NCBI RefSeq assembly: GCF_000003815.2
Contig: NC_049983.1
Span: 21,512,506 to 21,576,505 of the forward strand
From: Branchiostoma floridae
Lineage: Eukaryota > Chordata > Leptocardii > Amphioxiformes > Branchiostomatidae
Length of the DNA: 64,000 nt
Direction of reading: 5' to 3'
Shown: in pieces, positions 32,533 to 44,600 of the stretch
Layout of the letters: the number at the start of each line of letters is the position of its first letter
Numbering within the stretch: the stretch's first letter is position 1
Notes under the pieces: model-generated
The model's database searches: none
What the model was told of the DNA's origin: nothing
What the model saw: only the letters and a program-made list of their open reading frames with translations
Position numbers and translations under genes: made by a program

Positions 32533-33230
32533 CACAGATGGAATCTGTAAGATGGAAAAATAAACATTAAAATCAGTTAGCACTTTTCTAACTTAAAACA
32601 TTATACATTATACTGTTGGTTCTGACAGACCGAGATGAGTCATTTCTAAACCAGTTGAGGATTGATACATGATGTTGCAACATTATACCGTAGTTTATAA
32701 CCTCCTTGCATCATCCAGGAAGGTTTTTACCTTCTTGCACCATCTGACAATGCTATGCTACAAAACCACGGTACTTGTTTGTATACAACTTACAAGCACA
32801 TTTTGATCATCACGACCAAAGTTGATCTCTTTATGTATCTATTCTATTTCTTATTAACAGTACCAGTGATAGACCTATCACCGGTTGGACAATCTACATA
32901 TTACATACTACGTACGGAGAAAAGTCGAACGAATTCTAGATCACGCAAATCACAATACAATAGTTTTGTTTTCTTGTTCATCACGATATAATTTCATGAG
33001 TATGACGTCGACTGGTCGACAGGGTTTGACTAACTAGCTAGATCACCGTTTAGCGAACAAAAATAATCAGCACAATGAGACAAACAGTTCCCTGTTGATT
33101 TCTGTGTTTTCCTCTTACCTGCTAGGCCCTTGACATCAACTCTACAACCCTGCAAAGCAGATAATCGCGAGAGTTGTGTAGTCATTCAGAAAATTCTGCC
33201 GCCATTTTTCATCTGAAATGTGAACTCTCG
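32533..33230 (-). other. ATRIP 5' UTR: leader of exon 2, intron, and non-coding exon 1
   Basis: A good acceptor (TTTCCATCTTACAG) at 32545 lies 12 bases upstream of the ATRIP ATG. A strong donor (CAG|GTAAGAGG) lies at 33119/33118. The simplest model is a non-coding first exon from an unknown start to 33119, spliced over 574 bases to 32544. Two adjacent ATGs (32532 and 32529) both keep frame; I used the first. Confidence 0.6.
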
Positions 33231-33513
33231 GACTGACGGGAAATCTCGCGACATCAGCACCAGGTAAGTCTATTATGGAAAACAGGTTATTTTGTGCACA
33301 AGTGAATGGACCATTTTCGGTATATCTTAAACGTATTAGCAACAATATATTACTCATAGTTATATATTTAGTAAAATATGTCATTTAACGCTGCTCTTGA
33401 TTTATAGTATTTCACTGCCGACATGATAACAACCCCCTTTTTCACTGAATCGTTTCTTCCAAACATTGAACTCTGACCTGAATCAGGTTACGAAAGTTTC
33501 GAAGCGCGCCAAG
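33231..33513. promoter_or_regulatory. Divergent promoter between ATRIP and the CBR1-like gene
   Basis: The ATRIP first-exon donor (33118, minus strand) and the CBR1-like start codon (33514, plus strand) are under 400 bases apart and point away from each other, so both transcripts must start within this interval. I see no TATA box in a suitable place. Exact start sites cannot be read from the sequence. Confidence 0.6.
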
Positions 33514-36500
33514 ATGAGCCGAGTCGCTGTGGTAAAGTCCGTCCCAAACAGTTGACACCCATATATGAGAGTTTGTTTCCGATTGATCAGTAGAAGAGAT
33601 TAATAGGGAACGACTTTCTCTTTTTGAGAGCTCATTGTTTTTACTGTTTTTCATGAATTTATGCCTTGTCCCACCAGTATACTCTCACTTCCGGGTATCT
33701 CAACCTTCACTCAACTTTCGCGCCTGGACCATCATATACTAGTAGTCTCTCAAAATCAGTACCGATGGCCACCCAGTACAAACATTTCATCGACAGTTAG
33801 CAGAATGAAGCTAGTTATGATGGGGAACGGGACATTTGGCCGCTGGAGGACAGTGGAATGTGTTACGAAACTGTGTTAGAACATTCTGTAACAAATAGCT
33901 TTGTGGTCGGTGTAACTTAAATCCTTGTCATTTGTCAACAAATCTTGCCGAGTCATGTGTGAATGTGCTCACCACTATCTAAAGTTGCATGTACATGTAC
34001 TATGTTTCCGAAGGAAAAAATATTGTTTTCTTTTTTCTGGCCTGTTCTTGTTATTTCTTCTGTCAGCAACCATTAGTCTCGTGTCCCACTTTTCTTATCT
34101 TTTCTTTTTTTTCTTTTTGGACATAACTGTTATATCTTGTATATGCAACATTTTCATCTTGCAAACAGGGCATCGTACATTTGACGCTCGGCCTTTTTTA
34201 TTCCTTTTCGTACAAATTTTCTTTCTTCCCCTTCAGAAATATCCGGCATTTTCATGGAAAATGTGGCCTTTCTTTAACATTGATATTTTTTATCTGCTAT
34301 GTGCATTAACAAACAACATTATTCGTACAGTAGGCTTAAACATTGCATAATTTTTTGTTGTTGTATAAACACAGGTTACAGGTGCGAACAAGGGTATCGG
34401 CTTAGCCATAGTCAAGGGACTGTGCAAGCAATTTAATGGGACAGTGTACCTCACTGGTAAGTATTGCAGAATGCTGAACTGTTGACTTTTGCAATCTACA
34501 TTAATATGTATCATGTATTCTTTATCCTCCAAGTATTTCAATACTATGTGTCATGCAACAAGATTTTCATGATTTATGGGAGTCAACTGAATGGAACAGA
34601 AATCTAAGTGTAACTTTATCCTGTTGTACAGCTAGAGATGTGAGTAGAGGACAGGAAGCAGTGAAGGAGTTGAATGAGCAGGGCTGTCAGCCCAGGTTCC
34701 ACCAACTAGACGTCTCGTCGCTGGATAGCATCCAAAGGTTCAAACAACATCTGGAACAAGAGCACCAAGGGCTGGATGTGCTGGTGAACAATGCTGGGGT
34801 GATGTATGGGGTGAGGACGTGGTTCATTGTTTGAAGAGAGTCAATTAGAGTCCACGCTGTTCAGATATGGCATGGTTCAATGGAAGCAAACATCCAGGGA
34901 CATCCAACAACGATTCTACTTATTTGCTGTCATGTCATTATTTGGGACACCTGTACAACATCTAAAACAAAATGTGGTAAGCTTTACTGTTTGACTTAGG
35001 AAAATGATAGCTATGGATAACTGGGACCGTGTAGCGCAGTGGTATTGTATCCGCCTCATGACCGAGAGGTTGCGGAATCGAATCCACCTGCCGTGCAACC
35101 GATCTTGTGCCCTTGGGAAAGGCACTTTACACGACTTTCCTCACTTTACTCAAGTGAAAAATGAGTCGTCCCTCGGATAGGACGTTAAATGGAGGTCCCG
35201 TGTATGGGGAGATTCACACCCTATGCACGTTAAAGAACCCCCACACGTGCGATGGTGCGGTGTGCGTTGGTGCAAATCCTTCTGTCTGGAGTTGGTGATT
35301 CACTTCAAATCACCCGGTTGGAGGCCTGGAGAACCTCCATACCGTATCAGCCACACGGTGATTTACATCATTCACCTGGACGGGAGACCTGGCGCATCCC
35401 CGTCTTGTAATTAGCCCCGAAAGGGTATACCACTCCGTAAGGGGCAGTATAACCCCGTCGTGTGTAAACATGTGCAAACATGTGTGATCACGTCGACCGA
35501 TGATGATGATGAGCTATGGATGCTACTGTGGATACACTATACTACATGTCCTTTTTATGTACCTTTTACGATTGCCAAGCAATTAAGTTCAATCATTTAT
35601 TACAGCGCAGCAATCCCACACCTTTGGTGGAACAAGTTGAGGTTACCATGGGAATCAACTTCTTTGGCCTCCTTAACCTCACCAAGGCCCTGACGCCACT
35701 GCTGAGACCTCATGCCAGGTACAATGTTACTACACTCTGTGATTAGTGTCCATAGGTACGGTAGAAAGTATACCAACTTCTCTTCCTTGCAACCCAAGAC
35801 ATATACATGTATCTAAAAACAAACAAGAGCTATCTACCACTGAAAAATTACAACCATAGCATTCCAGATTTTGAGATATCAAAGCAGGAAAAGCTGCTGT
35901 AGTACTACTACAAGCGCTAGTGGGCCCAAAATCTAATCGGTTTCAGTACTCATCAAGATGTACCCATATACCAAATATCAATACAATCCATGCAGGCATT
36001 CTTGAGTTATGCTGGTCTTCTACACACATACTGTACATACACACATTCATACAGATGCTACCGAAGACATAGTCTTCTTGGTGAATGTAAATTAAACAAG
36101 GTGTGTAGATGAGAATTGTGTCATGTAACTATTTGAAACGTTAAGGATTAAATGTTAAGCATCCTTTGCCAGATGTTGTGATTGATAAAAGGAANNNNNN
36201 NNNNNNNNNNNNNNNNNNNNNNNNNNNNNNNNNNNNNNNNNNNNNNNNNNNNNNNNNNNNNNNNNNNNNNNNNNNNNNNNNNNNNNNNNNNNNNCTTAGT
36301 TAAGATCCTTTTACACAACCACAGCTTATTCTCCAGCGACGTTCTGTTGACCATTTGTCATCTTCAGCAGAGCAATTCTGACTGGTTCACATTGTACTGC
36401 AGCAATAAGTATATGTTTTCCCATCAGAATCGTGAATGTGAGCAGCGGGATGGGAGACCTGTCGCATGTCACTCCTGAACTCAGACAGACCTTCCAATCA

Positions 36501-37933
36501 AAACAGCTGACTGAGCAGGAGCTGGTCCAGATGATGGAGCAGTTTGTCAGGTAGAGATGGGGAATAGAGGAAAGAAAGAATGAGGGGGGAAGAAAAGAAA
36601 TCAGGAATGAAACATGGCATTAAATTACCAGTTGGAAATTTCAACTTGATGGCTTGTTGATGTTAGCTGAGTGCCACAGTCAATATTACAAAATTGAACA
36701 AAAAGACTTGTTTCATGGTATACAATTGGCAATTTATTTGTTCATTGTACAAAACTTCAAACACAATTTTTTCTTACACATATTTGTGTATCTAGTGATG
36801 TGAAATCAGGAGTGCATGAAGAGAAAGGATGGAAGATGGAGACACTGGGTATGTTATGTTTTCTTATGTATTGTTTAGTATAATGTTACATCATTAATTC
36901 AATTATTTTCCTTTCAACTTTAAGTTTCCATATAATGGAATACCTTGGGCATATTGCCCAATGGTACAAGATGAACATATTTGACTGACTATGACAGTAT
37001 ATTTGAAGTCTAATTGTATGGTGTTATGGGGCTCTGTTCAGAATATATACACATGTACTTGAATTACAGTAGCCTAAACATCACTTTCAAAGGAAATAAT
37101 CATCATATCCTGTTCATTCCCCACAGCTTACCGTGTGTCCAAAATGGGTGCAACAGCCCTGAGTATGGTGCTGCAGAGACAGTTTGATGCTACAGGAGCA
37201 GATGTTGTTGTCAATGCTGTAAGGACTTGTTCTATTCACTTTGNNNNNNNNNNNNNNNNNNNNNNNNNNNNNNNNNNNNNNNNNNNNNNNNNNNNNNNNN
37301 NNNNNNNNNNNNNNNNNNNNNNNNNNNNNNNNNNNNNNNNNNNACATGATCATGAGATATGGTATCATATGCACATGATTTAATACAACGAAGTACATGT
37401 ACTAGATTTCCTGCTATTGGCTATGAGATTCAGTCTATCTTATTTCAGTGTTGTCTTTTTTCTTGATTCTGTTTTTTTTATCTCACAGTTATGCCCAGGC
37501 TGGGTGAGAACAGACATGGGAGGTCCTTCCGCTGGAAGATCAGTGGACAAAGGTTAGTTAAAGACAATGTATGTAACATGTGCATGAAGACCAAGAGAAG
37601 AATCTGTGACCGTCATGTCATATTCCTGACCATCAACTCACAGTTACCCTCTCAGTCCAAGATTTACTCGCCTGAGTGCCATCCTTTGTAGTAACTGTAG
37701 ACTCAATACTTTTGCTTGCCAAATAAACCTTTGTTGGCTAGATCGTCCCCCAAAATTGTAATGGTTAAAGCATGAGTCAACTTGGAGAAGCTAAAATAAA
37801 TGAAGATATATCTGTTGAAAGAGACTTTTTATTTCCAGGAGCTGAAACACCGATCTACCTGGCCCTGCTCCCTCCCAATGTGAGCAGTCCCAGAGGGGAA
37901 TTTCTGCGGGACAAGAAGATCCTCAGCTTTTAG
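33514..37933 (+). CDS. CBR1: CBR1-type NADPH-dependent carbonyl reductase (SDR family), 272 aa
   Basis: Nine exons, phases consistent, 819 coding bases: 33514-33531, 34375-34456, 34632-34810, 35606-35718, 36428-36550, 36796-36848, 37127-37218, 37489-37552 and 37839-37933 (TAG). The tiny first exon encodes only MSRVAV and splices into 'VTGANKGIG', the TGxxxGxG cofactor-binding loop at about residues 8-15. 'NNAGVMYG' lies at 86-93, the catalytic Ser in 'VNVSSGMG' at about 136, and the catalytic Tyr and Lys in 'YRVSK' at about 191 and 195, close to human CBR1 positions. 'LCPGWVRTDMGG' follows. The length is near the usual 277. The family reduces carbonyls such as quinones and some lipids in the cytosol. 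CBR1 and CBR3 cannot be told apart here, so the symbol means the CBR1/3 group. Confidence 0.93.
35019..35511 (+). mobile_element. tRNA-derived SINE with (GAT)n tail in CBR1 intron 3
   Basis: The head at about 35023 has box A 'TAGCGCAGTGGTA' and box B-like 'GGAATCGAATCC'. The body matches the minus-strand copy at 511-1007, and the tail is 'GATGATGATGATG'. The 10-mer 'AGCTATGGAT' at 35009-35018 is repeated exactly at 35512-35521, a target-site duplication that fixes the borders. The tail differs from the AATA tail of the other copy. Confidence 0.92.
36195..36294. other. Assembly gap, 100 N
   Basis: Exactly 100 N, the usual placeholder for a gap of unknown size. It lies in CBR1 intron 4 and directly abuts a copy of the boundary module (36297-36412). 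Confidence 0.99.
36297..36412 (-). repeat. Shared boundary module copy in CBR1 intron 4
   Basis: Reverse-complemented it reads 'CTGCAGTACAATGTGAACCA', then 'GTCAGAATTGCTCTGCTGAA', 'AGAACGTCGCTGGAGAATAA' and 'GCTGTGGTTGTGTAAAAGGA', closely matching 23190-23280. It ends only about 15 bases before the 3' splice site of the exon at 36428. Confidence 0.8.
37244..37343. other. Assembly gap, 100 N
   Basis: Exactly 100 N in CBR1 intron 7, starting 25 bases after the donor of the exon ending at 37218. No coding sequence seems lost, since the flanking exons join in phase and match the family. Confidence 0.99.
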
Positions 37934-38273
37934 GAAACATGCAGAAACCGTGACCAACGTTTGCAAGAAATATAAAATGTCTCATGCTGATGATTTTGTA
38001 GTATTGTGCCAGAATTGTTGTCATTGTCCTCATTTACTGATTTGAGCATTCTGATGATTACAAATTTCATTTGAAGTCGGTTACATACTCGTGCAAAAAT
38101 GTGTTGAGCTGCTGTACTTTACTACCCCACTTAATGCTGTAGTACTATTGTGGGTTCCAAGGAGGCGCTATTGTACTGACTATGGACATGGTGCAGGGGT
38201 TCATGATGTGGACACTTGTTTTCATCAAACGAATCTGAGCACCATAGTACATGGTCTTTCGGTACAAATGCAA

Positions 38274-38288
38274 AATAAATTCAATAAA
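38274..38288 (+). terminator. Candidate CBR1 poly(A) signals (two AATAAA)
   Basis: AATAAA occurs at 38274-38279 and again at 38283-38288, about 340 bases past the stop codon. The convergent neighbour's signal lies at 38524-38529 on the other strand. Confidence 0.55.
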
Positions 38289-38523
38289 GAGACATAAGAT
38301 TTTACATTAATGCGTGTTTTAAGTCTATATTTCCATTGGATCCGATCAAGATATTGATTTTAAAGATGTATGGGTCCTTTGAACTATGGTGTGAGATATT
38401 CCTTTATTCTACTAGTGGGGTATTGTTTTAGACAGAACAATTCTGCCCTTTTACATTTTCTATTAAACACGAAAGAAACAAGACATCATGACGAGGTATT
38501 GTTGAAACAGAAATGATTGCAGT

Positions 38524-38529
38524 TTTATT
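38524..38529 (-). terminator. Candidate poly(A) signal of the CUB/LDLa gene
   Basis: A minus-strand AATAAA, 132 bases past the stop codon at 38662. It leaves about 235 bases between the two convergent genes' signals. Confidence 0.5.
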
Positions 38530-38661
38530 CCAAATTTCAATAAAATTGATATCAATATTATAAATTCACGTAAATATGTTAACACAGCAACATATACAGA
38601 TATGTACACTCAAATGTACAATAATTATATTTACAAAACTTCGTGCTATCCAAGCCTGGTG

Positions 38662-41600
38662 TTATACAGCTGAGGAATCTAGTGTGCGATCATAGACTTG
38701 ATGATACAGGTCTGCATAAGGAGGGGGCGGGTAGGAGGGCAGCAGTGAACCGTCACTGTCGCTTCCCTTTCGGTCTCCTAGCAACGGCTGTAAACTTGGT
38801 TTATCACTACCAGATCTTGTCGGTAGCACCACGTGGCCGTTTGCCTGGGAGTTTGCTGCGTTAGAACAGTCTCCGTTCAAGGTGTGTGTAGAGGCCGCCC
38901 GGTCATCCGTGGCACTGGTACTAGTACTCCCGACGCTGTGTGTGGGGATGTACCCCCGAGTGATGATGGCTCTCCCGTCCCGTATCACCAGCCGAGCCAC
39001 CCTCTCGGACGGCTCGTACGCTGGGCTCTCTGTGTACTCGTAGTCTATACTCCTCTGAGTAGCGCCTCCTTGGAATTTGTCGCGGAACCGTGTGTAGCGC
39101 ACGGCGGCGGCGAAGATGATGATTCCCACCGAGACGAAAGCGATGATGACGATGGCGACGATGGCTCCGTTACTCAGCCCGTGCCCGCCGTACGTGGCCT
39201 CTTGGTCATGCGCACTCAGGGTGGTGGGGAAGTTGCTAGGACGATGAACTTCGCTCACTGGGGGAAGAGAGGGCGGAAACATAAACACTAACAATCGCAT
39301 TATGAATAGATAAAGTCAAATGGATATACGTTAAACTTTGTTCTTTGCTTTGCTCCAATCTGCTTTCATTGTTTCCATGCAACAACATATTCTAGTTTTA
39401 ACACGCTCTGCCAGCTCATTCTAGTGACATTGAATTTGAAGGTAAGCTATAGCTGTCACCCAAAACGTCCGAACGTAATTTACAAATATTATCCATTTAT
39501 AGAGATTGAATATTGTTTACCCGAATGCCTAACACTTATCAACGCAACATGCAGGGTTCTGTACACATGAACGATATAGAACCAAGGACCATGTAGACCG
39601 CAATATGCTTTCGAGTACATGATGGCGAATTTGAAGCTTCCAGGAGGGAGACAACATCGTATTCCTGTTGAGTAGTGAGAGTACCTTGGGCATGGGGCAG
39701 GTCCGTTCTGTTTCCAGGAGGGTCCTTCAGCCGGTCACAGTTCGTCTGGTGGTCCAGGTTCGACTCGTCACTGGAATCACCTGGAGTACAGATTAACAGC
39801 ATATCAGCGTGTCAGTGAGCAACAGATCGATCTTTTTCAATTTCACTGCAAAATCATCTCAGTAGTGTTCGGAAGAAACAATAGGGCGTAGCATCAAATT
39901 TTGAACTGCCATTTCAACTATTAACGAGAAACAAAAGGGATTACAAGAAACATCTGAAGGTTTACGCTTGACAAATGATTTAGATAGGTACCTGTCTACC
40001 TCTTGTTTGAACTGACATGATAAGTTACATTAAGGAATTCAGTCGGAACAAAGCATTATTATCCTTCCATTGCACGTTGAAACAGTGCCGAGAGATTTTA
40101 AGAATGACTACAAGTGAAAATAGTTGTTTACCACAGTTGTTGATCCCGTCACATTCCAGTTCAGCGTGGATACAGCGGCCGTTCGCACACTTAAACTGCG
40201 GCTGCATGAAGCCCGGGCCGATGTGTTCCAGTGGACACAAGCCGAGACCTGCAAAAATGAGCAAGTTATGAAAGGTTAATTCGTTGAAAATCGGAAGTAA
40301 ATATGCAATCTTTTATAACGTCAAGTATATGACGCTGAATTCGAAATTTAGATATTGGGAAATATCGTTCAAATATTTAAACTTTTGAGACGCTAAAATG
40401 CTAAGAATTCGAAGTGAACGGAATGAGATGGCAAAGACAGAGAGAGCTGGGAAATGATTATTAAAGCACACCATATATTGTGACTGTGCTTTGGACAACG
40501 TTCGCTAGATGTCTGTATCCTTTGGCACGTATAACCAAGTCCTCCTCATACAAGTAAACATGCTGACAACCTGTAACTCGGACTGAGAGACCTGACATTC
40601 GTTTTCCTAAAATAGCATACTACTTTGTAGCACGTGCCAGTATCTAGTTTACATGTCTATAGAAATTTATATATTTAACGTTAATTTGGGTATTGGGATC
40701 AGGCTGTTGTACTCGTATACTACACCATGTTGATTTAATGTAGTTAATTAAGAACTCTTTCAAAAAGGCACTTAAACATTCTCTCCCGACGGCTTTCCTA
40801 TATCTGTATATTTCACCAGTACCATGACGGATGAATGGTTTGCAAAGTTTAGCATTGGCCTTGGCGTCTATTGTGATCGTGTAACTGGGTGAATGGTTTC
40901 ACGTAACTTGTCGTCTGATTCTGACGTCATCGAGCACCTCGTGCCGTGCCCGTCATACAAACTGAAGTGGTACTCAGTAACGGTGGAGAACTTGTCCCAT
41001 TCGTGTGACAAATGGCGGAAAGATCGATCGGTATAACGTTATAAGCTGTACTGTAAGGGTGAACTTTGTGAGGTGATGGGAGATAAGGTTCAACATCCGG
41101 TCTTTATCAAGTTCCTCCTTCTCAACAACAGGGCTAAACAATAGGCCAGCACATGAATTACTGAGACATACTGAACGCAATAAAGTTTACAGAAATAACA
41201 GACTCTGCATTCAGTATTTCGCACAATATTGGATAAAGATCAGATAATCCAACTAACTGAAAGCATGATAGAAAGCTATTATAGTCCTATTAGGAGCATG
41301 TAATGTTTCATCATGCTTCTTCATTTTGTTTTTCCTTTCTCTCTATCCCTTTTACTCTCTCCTTCTTTACTTTTATTCGTCAATGTACGTGGAAATATGA
41401 ATATTGTTGCAGAGTTAAGGGGGACGTGAAAATTACGTACGGCCACTATATATAAAATATCTTCTGTGCAGCCGTGAACTGCAAGATAAACCGCTATAAG
41501 CTAACGACAACCGGTTGGGCAGCTTTGGCTCGATTTAAATTTGGACATCACATTATCTAAAAAAAACGAACGAGCATAGTTTCTGAACGGGACCGTATTT

Positions 41601-44600
41601 TAACAAGAGGCACAATCCAGGTGAAGTCGTCGTACTTCCGTGTAAATCTCTGCTCTTGTTGGAGCGTTCCCAACCCTGACTCGACATTGACGCTGTCGGG
41701 GTGTCGTATGTCGCCTGCCACACGGCCCGTGCGCGACAACAACAGGACCCGGACACGGTTTGCTCAGGTGGGCTCTTGTCTGAGCCTCGGTTTCCTCCGG
41801 AAAGTGGGACTCCGCTTCAGTTCTCACGGAGAGAAGTCAAGGGAGCAGGAAATTTAGACGACGCTTTAAATGCCGATATCTTACAATGTAAGCAGATATC
41901 ATGTATTCTTTAGGGCGCCTTTGCCTACCAGGATACCGTATTGTAGATTCCGTTGCCTATATGGATAGTTTACAAACTTGGCGTCACTGACAAGTGTGTC
42001 GCGACAAGTAATCTCAACTCTCGTCATCTATGACAAATTGTCCCGTAAATTCATACATTTCACCCCCGACCCGTCTCAATAGTCTCCAAGCAGAGGTTAG
42101 GCTCCGGCTGGTTTGTAACGTCTTTCATGCAATTTTATTGGACTTTCGATTTTGTCAGGGTTTCTTTTTGTCCACCTGCCAAACGTTGAAAAAGGAAGTT
42201 TGACTGACAGAAAAGAAACCTTAAAAGACGTGAAAAAACAAACATCCGGAGCCTAACTGTAGAGTACTCCCCCAGATACGTTTACGCTATTTGTACGATA
42301 CTGTGTTTGGAAGTAACGTGACGCTTTGCCCTACATTTCTAGCCTCCAAGGAGCTTGTGTGTAGAGGCGAACTGGAGTGGGCATTGATCGAAGGATTTTA
42401 AAGAAAGGACTAGACTGTAGTCGAGTACTGAACTCGAGAGTGTGTTACCTCTGTGTGTTATAATAAAGCACCTCATGTTCGGTACTCAGGGGCATTGTTG
42501 GGCCATCGCGTGCGACAGGGGAATCCTAATGCGTGTGGGGAAGGAGAGGTCTTCCACGACTCACAACACCTAACGGTGCGGAACAACAATAAGAGACAAC
42601 GCTAAAATACTCTTGTTATGTCTATCGCTGACAACGCGTTGTTTGTCTCGATCTACCTCAGAAACTTACAAAGGCAAACGCGTGGATGAGAGGAGACTCT
42701 ACAATGATAGATAGTGTTCTTGGCGTTACGCTTTTCAAGGTCAAAACCTCAGTTTCGCCTTGTTGGTCTTGTAGTGATACAGGCTCAGAAAGACAAAGGT
42801 TATCGAAAAAAAACGCCCGACTCCAGACGAAAAGGTTATCGGCACGATGACGAGTAAAAGTGGTGTTGCAAACTTTCACTTTCGAAAACGCTGAATAGCG
42901 TACGTTTGATCGAGATAAAAATGGCTGTTACAGTAATGTATTGCACTGGTAGACAGAGGTTATCAGGAAAAACGTCTGTCTCTGGTGTCTGTACTGTGTG
43001 AGGTGCCAGACAACTTGCGATAACCGTTGGTGCATCTCACCCAAAAACAGTGTTAGGGGATCTTTATGCCATACTGGTAAATTAGTTTACTTTGGACGAG
43101 CTATATTTAGTACCACAAAGTGCTAATAATGTCAGAATTGAATCATGATAGTGAAGATATTATCAAAAGGCTTGCTATTGCAACAGGTGTCACCGTGAAA
43201 GAATTGCTGATGAGCTTTGCTTACGCAATCGCACATGCAGTGTAAAATATGACACACGTGAAGGTACTAATATTCTTATCAGTTTTAGAATTACTATACG
43301 GCTTCATGTAATAAAAACTCCGTGGGCGATTCGACCTTTTAGTCGAAACATCGCCCTTACAAGACGGCTGCATGTGGCACACACGTCTCGGACACCCGCT
43401 CACATCCGGACACCAGCCGCCTGAAGACGGTGATGATCCATACCACGTGGTGTCCATGTTTTAAGTGCCGTGAAATGAAAGTCAGCCGTCACGTTCAGAT
43501 GTATAGTTACAACAGGATGTTTCCTGGCCCGGGCAGAGAAACAAACGCTAAATCTTTAATAGCGTCGAAGAAAAAAAGCATCGCGGGGAAGTTTATTTTG
43601 GTGCTTATCAACAACGCATCGGGAGTTCATGTCCAAGTTCTTAACCGCCTCTGAACTCAGGCGGACGACTTTCTGAGATCTTCCATATGATGTAAGACGT
43701 TGACGGACAATATCTTGGGTTGGGTGAGATAACAGGCATGATGTGGTGTATTTCATAATGGTTCTACAGCTCTGCATTAAGATTTGTCATTAACTCACTC
43801 CAAGTGCAACCTGTACATTTCTCAAAAGAAACTCTCAATCACGTAATCTTATGTTTCCATGTCCAATTCTCCTTGTATTCACCCTCTATACTGTCTCTTC
43901 ATTTGTCACACAATAGTTGAGAATTTCATTACTGAGCCTTTTAGGCGGACCTGTAACTACGTGTGCAGACGATATATGTTCCCCAACACCACAGGCAGCT
44001 TTCACCAATCTGAACGCTTAAAGAACGGCTAGCATTTCCGAGAAGCTTGGAATACATCTGTATAATAACAGACGAGACCTTGTCAGCACGTGTTGTGACA
44101 ACAAACCGACGTAACTTTATCTCAACCCCAAACAGCAGAACGCTTCTGTCAGGGAGCCGGACTGAGGGCGCCGTTGTTGTATTTTTTCAGCTTTCTTATC
44201 ATCTGTGTAAAGTGTTTCCAGTCTTCTCTGACATGCGAACCCGACCGCTGGGACACTTAGACCTGTAACTCTTCTTCTGTAGTCATCTTAAACATCGCAC
44301 AACTACCTTCAAGACTCGACAAAAAGCCCGTTCTCATTGGCATATTGTTACAAGGCAATTGTGCAGCCTCTTTTCGAGCGATTCTGTTCCTTCCCTGCCT
44401 CCGACACGATGCTCTAATAACCTACAATGGCCAGCCAGTATATACTTTGACTCCAGGGGGATGTTCCAGAAGTGAACGGGCCATTAGTTGAGCCCCTACC
44501 GGCCGGATGCCTACCTGACGGACACGGCGCGTGCGCCTAGCGCCCAATCCGTCATCACACACGTTCCCAGGGCTGCCCCAAAGGGAGGACTACATCTTGT

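Noticed and set aside
33925-34350. 141-aa plus-strand ORF in CBR1 intron 1
   Set aside because: Phe/Leu/Cys-rich translation of T-rich intron sequence. The spliced model from 33531 to 34375 explains the region.
38833-39291. 152-aa plus-strand ORF
   Set aside because: Antisense shadow of the GC-rich last exon of the CUB/LDLa gene.
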